Assembly: GCA_942493125.1 (NCBI GenBank)
Contig: OW818667.1
Coordinates: 2,046,001-2,110,000, forward strand
Length of the DNA stretch: 64,000 nucleotides
Direction of reading: 5' to 3'
DNA from: Fusibacter_C sp942493125
GTDB lineage: Bacteria > Bacillota > Clostridia > Peptostreptococcales > Acidaminobacteraceae
Shown: positions 27,601 to 31,975 of the stretch, piece after piece
Numbering within the stretch: position 1 is the stretch's first letter
How the letters are laid out: each line of letters begins with the position of its first letter
Position numbers and translations under genes: made by a program
The notes under the pieces: generated by a model
Seen by the model: only the letters and a program-made list of their open reading frames with translations
Told to the model about the DNA's origin: nothing
Database searches by the model: none

Positions 27601-28470
27601 CGCTTTGTTGACGTCTGTATATTTATCCGAGCCATCAAGTGCTTTTACAAAATAAACTTGATAGTTTCTCGTATCTGAAAAATTATCTGCTCTAAAGTAT
27701 ACTTCATCGCCTAATGTGCTTGTCGCCGTGTCGCCTTTTGCACCCGTATTCGGGAACATGCGCACGTCGTCAAGGTTTAGGTTTTCGATGATTCTAAAGG
27801 CGTTTTGGTACGTGTATTCTATCTCTATGTTCGGTGCATTATCTGTATTTGGAACGGCTGTTACTGTCTTTTTCAAGATGATGTTTTGATAGCCGAGCGC
27901 GCCAGGATTTGTTGGGTTGTTCAGCGTGAGGGTCGATGCGGATGCCGTGGTGCCAAGGCTCGCTGAAGACAAACCAGAACCATAGGTTCCCGTTATATCT
28001 CCTGTGTTGATGGTGTTGAGAAAGTTGCCTGTAAAGATGATGCTATTTGGCGTTTCATCTTTGTTGATCGTCTGTTTGTTGGAGCTTTGGATGTTTGGGA
28101 ATGTACCCGTGCTCAAGTTGATGGTTCTGCTGCCGATGCGCACGCGTCCTGTGAACGCTTGTGTTTCAGCACTGTTTAAGTTGTATTTGACAAAGGTCTC
28201 CGAGTTCAAAGATCGAGTGCCCATGCTTACAAAGCCCTGTCCATATTTTTCAAACAGCACTTCCACGTCCTTCAAATTTTCACCGAGGATCTCAATAAAG
28301 CCGGAGTTGATCTGGAACACATCGTGTGTTATGGCGTATTTGATGTCAGTAACATCCATATCCTCGCCACCGGATTCACCGACAATCATTGCAAATGCCA
28401 TAATTCCGCTTATTGGTAGCGACCCCAAGATAGTAATTAATGTTAATAACAGAACCAGCTTTTTCTTCAT
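21673..28470 (-). CDS. Giant exported IPT/TIG-repeat surface protein
   Basis: About 2265 residues. A signal peptide (MKKKLVLLLTLITILGSLPISGIMAFA) is followed by at least eight IPT/TIG Ig-like units, each with the pattern P.I..I.P..G...GG..V.I.G..F. Examples are IDTITPKKTSIYGGNKVVIKG, ITDIQPPKGSVDGGFYVTITG and ITRILPTGGSSNGGEIVEIVG. A fibronectin-like segment (about 2000-2060) and a C-terminal beta domain ending in DAGHYVLMTNQ close the protein. No SLH or LPXTG anchor is visible, so attachment may rely on the SLH proteins of the same operon. ATG 28470 is chosen because GTGAGGTG lies just upstream. The gene is the first of its operon. Confidence 0.85.
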   Translation of the reverse strand: MKKKLVLLLTLITILGSLPISGIMAFAMIVGESGGEDMDVTDIKYAITHDVFQINSGFIEILGENLKDVEVLFEKYGQGFVSMGTRSLNSETFVKYNLNSAETQAFTGRVRIGSRTINLSTGTFPNIQSSNKQTINKDETPNSIIFTGNFLNTINTGDITGTYGSGLSSASLGTTASASTLTLNNPTNPGALGYQNIILKKTVTAVPNTDNAPNIEIEYTYQNAFRIIENLNLDDVRMFPNTGAKGDTATSTLGDEVYFRADNFSDTRNYQVYFVKALDGSDKYTDVNKAQFVSLGLNVNGAEDVLTVRVPSHKDFARRNYYVVITDVQNGQVVAEQVVLRGDGSFDEFTVIQADYKPTIVSIYPEKGPDTGGNVEIKANYVLTLNIPDLTTTGQFDPAEPPAGEENDEVLVLNYVDGVYKSEAVTIERRINMQIGKKVKFLRDTSGDFQIVKASTDQIMVITDSVNDAETAPFKDVVVEMQTVLTIKGGVNAGKQFIFNQIITKPDGFEFEPSTFTPEIDSVLPAVVQIQDTASLYSMMKNETLIAIKGDKFLVDRFVDTDGTVITRKPTVLVKKNDNNTFNNRYQLGFFPNEEYTGGGVTVRGIIKYKLNEDDVAETVLTFADGRPVPLEMTVLNALNQVVDGTTGNQLGTKMLIRIPNTALIRDGGIKHIQVTNPTRKSANYGKSNIKSDFIEFVKTSDIPVIESVKPNIITVTGGENIVITGSNLQNGLKLYLDGEEITTFTRELDTTGNKILVKFKAPPGREGTTQVQILNPSGGLAVSDFTYVKTFNKDPIFKSFTPPLGTFGTLVVVNGDNFLKPDPTAVTERGIDAYRLIGSRIVIDGKEVNSYTKDPAGNIIFGTYEAPAEKQLITVDAGKAIYSTFYNNAYVVESSPNAGAIATLTNDALNNPAIATTTETYAIRYESGIYRAYQSNGALVGTVNITFSLATGKTTIAIAGGPTFVATMDNKLVRIGLSEEGDNTVFLADYAESVTLKTVDSVRYTLSYNFAGQAILTNGRDETYTLQYEAPDKVIAVNALGFAKNVLINDAGIELDGVQLDMITPYTVNLVTGAIEGNQTRVLSKNQIVFKVPYLTTGKGYKDLSVVNPDTKTASKTGENGFYYISQATSNPIITDIQPPKGSVDGGFYVTITGRDFEDDVRVFIDSVEVPKADTYVALDGSWIKIKMPKSIKNLTADYGVDELAVPVVIVNPDGGNTGRDKGFTYIIPLSDPVITRILPTGGSSNGGEIVEIVGYEFRFYEPYENLVGGPGYDVGDTFVDQFKNGTWDDLLAGTYDFDSPTSPIRRFPELMNPYYETYYDSVILPKIYFGENEAKIVEYSKGFIKVITPAHASGAVDVYVINNDSGVSNKLKYTYTATTPVLGSVVPNFGRRQGQEPKEIYGQKLYRTVAYGYANDDESAIQLLGNIQALVRFGAIDNRSLDRIAPNSGLINNERATVNLDGGLTVAYYGDLGEVKVTLTENNVIYTRTFDYDNTKVFIPMDMLKNAAGDYYVPNGLKDVNSATYSGNAYEYIKLEIADRRVIVERGYAPKTIYDNDTHVTVITPSYFTIGTVPLTFFNTDGGKSTQQFTYTNPASEPKILNIEPQTLSFDGSKWLVESSVDGGIDIEITGNDFRENVSVYIGAYKATIKELTTKQINGVVYDLIVATVPKGNINDVDKEYPIMIQNEDKGLANSNNSVDLIGPNHGTLTIPFYFVFKKPLSGPRIDTITPKKTSIYGGNKVVIKGSDFREGAYVIIGTRAGIPIYNGVLTERGSVLTFTTPKNMTLGEKTVQVLNNDYGIAVKNPGITVVSAPTLLPTITDVNGNPINRIHVTGGQVIKLKGTGFAEGAKVYLGGEWLTVKPTDNIAETEQGIYRDDSIHYVKQGVLATKVEFVDSETLLVTTPEVNFEGKISIVVKNADGGTTDNSVKLDYTVPLPVDPTGLSVTVVDNRYIKLYDYTASTANYFEIYVYMGIKTNAELTSANYRDFSYLGITNIEPYKISSLPGIEKLDTAERIVFVVKAVNKFGQSGFSNLAALTYQQIKDVKELGPEDLDGGLDVPAGENYEAIDNGGVLTVNFADKMIGNLVTIDLQDAVKTTTLVKRLVLPESLVKTGLTNITVNYGNSQYRFTPVTANTTTFRGVADQFNAYARITEDTTMNASRAYLTPNIRGKKQVSKVHSISFDASSNESVRAFSQLTGTMDLTLYYDATGMTMAKETQVQLYKYNVSTGTYAIVAATLDTANNRVTARIKDAGHYVLMTNQ

Positions 28471-28492
28471 TATGCACCTCACATATAGTTGT

Positions 28493-28501
28493 ATTATATC
28501 A
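28493..28501 (-). promoter_or_regulatory. Extended -10 promoter of the TIG-SLH-SLH operon
   Basis: The minus strand shows TGATATAAT, a TGN-extended -10 element, ending 23 bases before the chosen start codon. No convincing -35 is visible. The same TTTGATATAAT core occurs in front of the HD-GYP gene and, as GTGATATAAT, in front of the SARP-like regulator. Confidence 0.6.
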
Positions 28502-28628
28502 AATAATAAATTGCGTTATGGTTAAATCCACTTTACAAGCGTATTACATGAAGGCAGAATGATGCACTTCAAGATGATTATCGGTTAAAATGGGCAATTA
28601 CTTTACCTAAAACAACCTAATTATTTAG

Positions 28629-28690
28629 TGAGTTAGTGGTGCCAGGTAGATCGACTCATGAGTCGATCTACCTGGCACCACCCACTCACC
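28629..28690. repeat. 62-base palindromic repeat element with 46-bp perfect core
   Basis: The core 28637-28682 is a perfect inverted repeat with 23-base arms centred at CATG (28658-28661). With two mismatches the symmetry extends to 28629-28690 (GTGAG...CTCAC ends). Most of the right arm recurs at 35661-35692. It lies between divergent genes (TIG and HD-GYP) and would form a very stable hairpin on either strand. It resembles REP/MITE-type mobile palindromes in organisation; no transposase is nearby. Confidence 0.85.
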
Positions 28691-28766
28691 CACGACCAAG
28701 TATACATAATATCTCTACATAATTATTGAGATACGGATGCTAACATCTTTTAATTTTCTGACAATT

Positions 28767-28775
28767 TGATATAAT
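28767..28775 (+). promoter_or_regulatory. Extended -10 promoter of the HD-GYP gene
   Basis: TGATATAAT (TGN plus a perfect TATAAT at 28770-28775) lies about 58 bases before the start codon. A -35 matching TTGACA is not evident, as expected for extended -10 promoters. Confidence 0.6.
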
Positions 28776-28833
28776 AACAATAACTGTTACTATTTTGTAA
28801 TAAGTTTCATACGACAAATGAAGAGGTGACATG

Positions 28834-29730
28834 ATGGCGTGTTATAAAATCATAAAGGCGAACGAAGTAGAATCAACGTACGAGATCAAATCAAAGAACT
28901 CGCATATCGACAAAAAATACCACGATGATAACTTGCAGATTTCCGTCATTCATATGTCACCCGATCGTATCCTCTACATCGACCCACTTCCTTCTGAAGA
29001 AGCGTTTAAAACGTATTATATCCTAACTGGCTCTTGCTATGTATTTGAAGATAGCTCCACAGTAACCGCTGGGGATTTCCTCGTATTCAAGAACACAGAA
29101 GAAATTCAAACTCTTAAAACACTCGAAGAGACTGTTATTATCGTACACGCCACGAATTATGACCTTTTTAAATCGGTAGAAAACTTTAACGAGAAAGTGA
29201 ATAAGCTTTTAGCTGAAATTCAAAATAAAGACCATTACACAGGTGAACACAGTCTTCGCGTCTATGAGCTCGTAAAAAAACTTGCACTCCGATTGGGGTA
29301 CAAGTCTAAAGCTTTGAACAACTTGACCAAAGCCGCTTACTACCATGACCTTGGTAAGATATTTATCTGTGACGAGATATTGAACAAACCAGACAAGTTG
29401 TCTGAAGATGAATACGAAGAAATCAAGCGCCATGTACAGTATTCCAAAGAGATGATCTTGGAAAACTACAACGACGACATCTACAACATAGTCATACAAC
29501 ATCATGAACGTTATAATGGCACCGGATATCCCAACGGTTTAAAAGGCGATGAGATCTCGAAAGAAGCACGCATCATCGCCATCTGCGACAGTTTTGATGC
29601 CATGATCACAGATCGCATCTACAAAAGAGGTAAATCCGTTGAAATCGCTTTACTTGAGCTTAAGGAACTCTCAGGAATTTTGTACGATCCAGAGCTCGTC
29701 GCCGCATTTACGGAGATGATTTTAGCGTAA
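28834..29730 (+). CDS. HD-GYP cyclic-di-GMP phosphodiesterase with cupin-like N-terminal domain
   Basis: About 298 residues. The N-terminal ~110 residues look like a small cupin (YYILTGSCYVFEDSSTVTAGDFLVF), a likely sensor. The HD-GYP domain follows with HYTGEHSLRV, YYHDLGK (HD pair near 171-172), HVQYSKEMI and HHERYNGTGYP (near 223-233), so both the metal ligands and the GYP signature are intact. The expected reaction is hydrolysis of c-di-GMP to pGpG or GMP in the cytosol. Two ATGs are adjacent; 28834 is 7 bases from GAGG and 28831 is 4 bases away, so I prefer the second. Neighbours include a GGDEF-like regulator and two c-di-GMP riboswitch-controlled genes. Confidence 0.9.
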   Translation: MACYKIIKANEVESTYEIKSKNSHIDKKYHDDNLQISVIHMSPDRILYIDPLPSEEAFKTYYILTGSCYVFEDSSTVTAGDFLVFKNTEEIQTLKTLEETVIIVHATNYDLFKSVENFNEKVNKLLAEIQNKDHYTGEHSLRVYELVKKLALRLGYKSKALNNLTKAAYYHDLGKIFICDEILNKPDKLSEDEYEEIKRHVQYSKEMILENYNDDIYNIVIQHHERYNGTGYPNGLKGDEISKEARIIAICDSFDAMITDRIYKRGKSVEIALLELKELSGILYDPELVAAFTEMILA

Positions 29731-29764
29731 AAAAAAAAGACTTCAATTCGTAAGAATTTAAGTC
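29729..29764 (-). terminator. Hairpin with T run on the minus strand, just after the HD-GYP stop
   Basis: GACTTCAATTC (29739-29749) pairs with GAATTTAAGTC (29754-29764) with one mismatch. The A run 29729-29738 makes it a terminator for minus-strand transcription, not for the plus-strand HD-GYP gene. It could block antisense RNA from entering that gene or simply protect the 3' end of its message. Confidence 0.55.
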
Positions 29765-29786
29765 TCCAACTAAAAAAAGTTAAGAA

Positions 29787-29875
29787 GGGGGGAATTTCTG
29801 AGTGGGAAAATTTGGGGGGATGCCCACTCGGAATTCATTATTGGGGTTTGTTGCATTTGGTAACTATTTGGGGGG
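29787..29875 (+). other. G-rich structured segment of unknown function
   Basis: Five G runs on the plus strand (29787-29792, 29804-29806, 29814-29819, 29843-29846, 29870-29875) are interleaved with a hairpin formed by GAGTGGG (29800-29806) and CCCACTC (29823-29829), extended by GAATT/AATTC. Such clustering is unlike the surrounding AT-rich sequence. It may be a structured RNA or a G-quadruplex-forming site; it matches no RNA family I can name. A 60-codon frame across it (29802-29984) lacks coding character. Confidence 0.45.
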
Positions 29876-29978
29876 TTATACGTGTAAACGATCTGTATAT
29901 CGCTTAACTTGTTTTCATTATAAAGTTCAGTTGTGTATAGCATATGACCCCTTTGTGAATATTCTGTTAAGAGTGTTC

Positions 29979-30173
29979 ATTTGAATGCGACCATACATTA
30001 TCATTAAACATTCAAATTTCACAACTATGGAAATTGTATAATTACCTTTTAAGTTTCAAAATTCCATAGATCGAATATGACAATGGCTCAACAAAACGTT
30101 TTGATAAATGAAATATATACAATTAGGAATTATACATTTTCCTCAACTATAATAAATCATTATAAATAATGAT
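29979..30173. promoter_or_regulatory. AT-rich intergenic stretch with three dyads upstream of the SARP-like gene
   Basis: Three inverted repeats follow one another: ATTTGAATG/CATTCAAAT (29979-29987 with 30009-30017), CTATGGAA/TTCCATAG (30025-30032 with 30062-30069) and ATCATTAT-AA-ATAATGAT (30156-30173). No gene is visible between the G-rich segment and the regulator. The dyads are candidate sites for proteins that control the regulator gene. Confidence 0.4.
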
Positions 30174-30246
30174 ATTAACTATAGTAAAAAACTCTAGCTT
30201 ATGTAAATACAAGGATTAACAACTTGTATTATTTGTTGTACATTGG

Positions 30247-30255
30247 TGATATAAT
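30247..30255 (+). promoter_or_regulatory. Extended -10 promoter of the SARP-like regulator
   Basis: TGATATAAT with a perfect TATAAT at 30250-30255 lies about 84 bases before the chosen start. No clear -35 at 17 bases is present. Confidence 0.55.
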
Positions 30256-30338
30256 ACAAAGAAAAATGGGTATACAATGCAATATGCGAATTTTATAGAC
30301 AATACGTTATAAAAATACAACAAATTATGAGGCGAAAA

Positions 30339-31571
30339 ATGATAGCAGCACAGATGGATGCAGACAACTCAAAATTCATCATTCAAACTTTAGGGCGTTT
30401 TGACGTTATAAAAGACGGCAGCTCTTTAGTTATGTCTTCATCTGGTTCCAAAAAACTCTGGGAGCTATTTAAATTCATGCTGACACACCGCGACCGATCG
30501 TTTACACCTGAAACGCTCATGGATCAGTTATGGGTTTCAGAAACTTACAGCGATCCGCGAAGTACATTGCGCCGACAAATGCATCGATTGAGACAATCTC
30601 TCGCTGAAGAAGACGCCGGTGATCAGTTAAACACCATTCGATTTACTAACGGCTATTATAAATGGAATGAGCACCTCGATTTGGACATTGACATCGATCT
30701 CTTTGAACGCTTGATCAAGCAAGGCGATGCATACATGGTAACAGCACCTCAAAAGGCACTCGATTATTATCTTGAAGCACTCTCCTACTACTATGGTGAT
30801 TATTTGCCCGACTGTTACGATCAGCACTGGGTGTTCCCAATCCGCAATCATTATAGAAGGCTCTATTTAAAAACGGTTTTAAACGCTGTTATTCTAATGA
30901 AAACCAATCAACGCCATGATGATATCGTAACCCTTTGTCAAAAGGCCATTCAGATAGACATTTATGAAGAGGCGTTTCACCTTCATCTCATGGAAGCGCT
31001 GATGGTCAAGGGTCAGCAAAAGCAAGCGCTTGAACACTATGAATACATCACTGGCTTCTACTACCACGAGATGGGCTTAAAGCCTTCGGTTGAGATGCGC
31101 GCCTTATACAAAAAACTGCTTCAAACAAACGCACCGATTATAAATGATTCAAATCTTTGTGAGGATCTAGAAGCCAACATCATTATTGATAATGCTTTTT
31201 ATTGCGAGCCGTCAGTCTTTAGATCCATCTATGAGCTTGAACGCAGACGCAGTCAACGTTCTAATGCGAGTTTTAGCATTGGTGTCATAGATGTGGCTTC
31301 AATAATCGGTTATTCACAGTCACAAGAAAACCTCCGCATACTCCATCTCAAGCAACACCTGATGGAAAAGCTCCGAAAGGGTGACACGTTTACGCTTTGG
31401 TCGGACAATCAGTTTATCGTGCTGTTACCTGGTGTTGATTCTGCACTTATGGAAAAAGTGCTCGAACGCATCTTGGACACGTTCCCTAACAACGATGCCG
31501 TCAAGATTACACAAGTTAAGCACCTCACGGCTCAGTCTCTCGATGTGCCTCTGACTGGTGACATGAAATAA
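30339..31571 (+). CDS. SARP/BTAD-family transcriptional activator with degenerate GGDEF-like C-terminus
   Basis: About 410 residues. An OmpR-type winged-helix domain (about 10-105: IQTLGRFDVIKDGSSL, KKLWELFKFMLTHRDRSFTPETLMDQLW) is followed by a bacterial transcriptional activation domain (about 115-270: DIDLFERLIKQG, CQKAIQIDIYEEAFHLHLMEAL, LKPSVEMRALYKKLL). This is the AfsR/DnrI/SARP arrangement. The C-terminal ~125 residues look like a GGDEF fold in which LRKGDTFTLWSDNQFIVLLPG replaces the usual R.GGDEF signature (SDNQF near 355-359), so cyclase activity is unlikely. It could bind a nucleotide or a partner. ATG 30339 has GAGG 6 bases upstream. The next gene carries an 11-bp-spaced repeat promoter typical of SARP targets. 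Confidence 0.82.
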   Translation: MIAAQMDADNSKFIIQTLGRFDVIKDGSSLVMSSSGSKKLWELFKFMLTHRDRSFTPETLMDQLWVSETYSDPRSTLRRQMHRLRQSLAEEDAGDQLNTIRFTNGYYKWNEHLDLDIDIDLFERLIKQGDAYMVTAPQKALDYYLEALSYYYGDYLPDCYDQHWVFPIRNHYRRLYLKTVLNAVILMKTNQRHDDIVTLCQKAIQIDIYEEAFHLHLMEALMVKGQQKQALEHYEYITGFYYHEMGLKPSVEMRALYKKLLQTNAPIINDSNLCEDLEANIIIDNAFYCEPSVFRSIYELERRRSQRSNASFSIGVIDVASIIGYSQSQENLRILHLKQHLMEKLRKGDTFTLWSDNQFIVLLPGVDSALMEKVLERILDTFPNNDAVKITQVKHLTAQSLDVPLTGDMK

Positions 31572-31638
31572 TACCGTTTAGATGTGAAATCGATTAATGG
31601 TCCATTATAATCGGATAAATTCGGATAAATTTTATAAT

Positions 31639-31687
31639 AAGTCCTTGATTTGCTGTTTGATACACAGTAAAATTGAGGACTTTTTTT
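31639..31687 (+). terminator. Intrinsic terminator of the SARP-like gene
   Basis: AAGTCCT (31639-31645) pairs with AGGACTT (31676-31682), with additional pairing inside, followed directly by a run of seven T residues. Confidence 0.8.
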
Positions 31688-31690
31688 GTG

Positions 31691-31745
31691 TGTCACATAG
31701 ATGTCACAAGGATGTCCATGATATGTCACGGCTATTGGTTATAAT
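31691..31745 (+). promoter_or_regulatory. SARP-type operator: four direct repeats at exact 11-bp spacing before a -10
   Basis: TGTCACA starts at 31691 and 31702, TGTCCAT at 31713 and TGTCACG at 31724, so the repeats recur every 11 bases. A perfect TATAAT follows at 31740-31745, nine bases after the last heptamer, and no -35 consensus is present. SARP regulators in Streptomyces bind heptamers repeated at 11 bp with the last copy about 8 bp from the -10. The regulator gene ends 120 bases upstream, making it the natural candidate to act here. Confidence 0.72.
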
Positions 31746-31789
31746 GATTATAGTTTTAATGATATACCAACATTATTGTTTGTGTATAT

Positions 31790-31960
31790 CTAATCGCAAG
31801 GGCAAAACCAATGAAAGTTGGCGACGCAAAGTCAGGAGTCTAAAGTATTCGGTGTTTCAATATCAGTATCAATATCAGTATCTTTACTGATAGCACGACC
31901 GATATCATGACCGATATCATGACCGTCCGACTGCCAAAGTGTTTCCATAACGATTTGGCA
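31790..31960 (+). ncRNA. Cyclic-di-GMP-I (GEMM-I) riboswitch with enlarged P3 and overlapping expression platform
   Basis: The core reads GGGCAAAACC, a CCAA-TGAAAG-TTGG hairpin (31808-31821), then CGACGCAAAGTC (31822-31833) and a following TCTAAAG. These match the conserved GEMM-I features: CAAA, GAAA loop, GACGCAAAG and CUAA. P3 is closed by GTC/GAC (31831-31833 with 31929-31931) and contains a long insert with two 12-base direct repeats (from 31859 and from about 31897) and a TATCAGTA/TACTGATA stem. TGCCAAA (31932-31938) at the 3' end of the aptamer can alternatively pair with TTTGGCA (31954-31960), which touches the AAGGAG ribosome-binding site. Translational control is therefore likely; the direction is not certain. 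Confidence 0.82.
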
Positions 31961-31975
31961 AAGGAGAAAAAGAAC

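Noticed and set aside
29802..29984. 60-codon plus-strand frame after the HD-GYP gene
   Set aside because: It has no ribosome-binding site, crosses the G-rich hairpin and encodes a composition unlike its neighbours; it is better seen as non-coding.
31907..31975. Longer start for the PETTQ surface protein
   Set aside because: The extension would cover the 3' half of the riboswitch and lacks a ribosome-binding site; ATG 31976 has AAGGAG and leads straight into a signal peptide.
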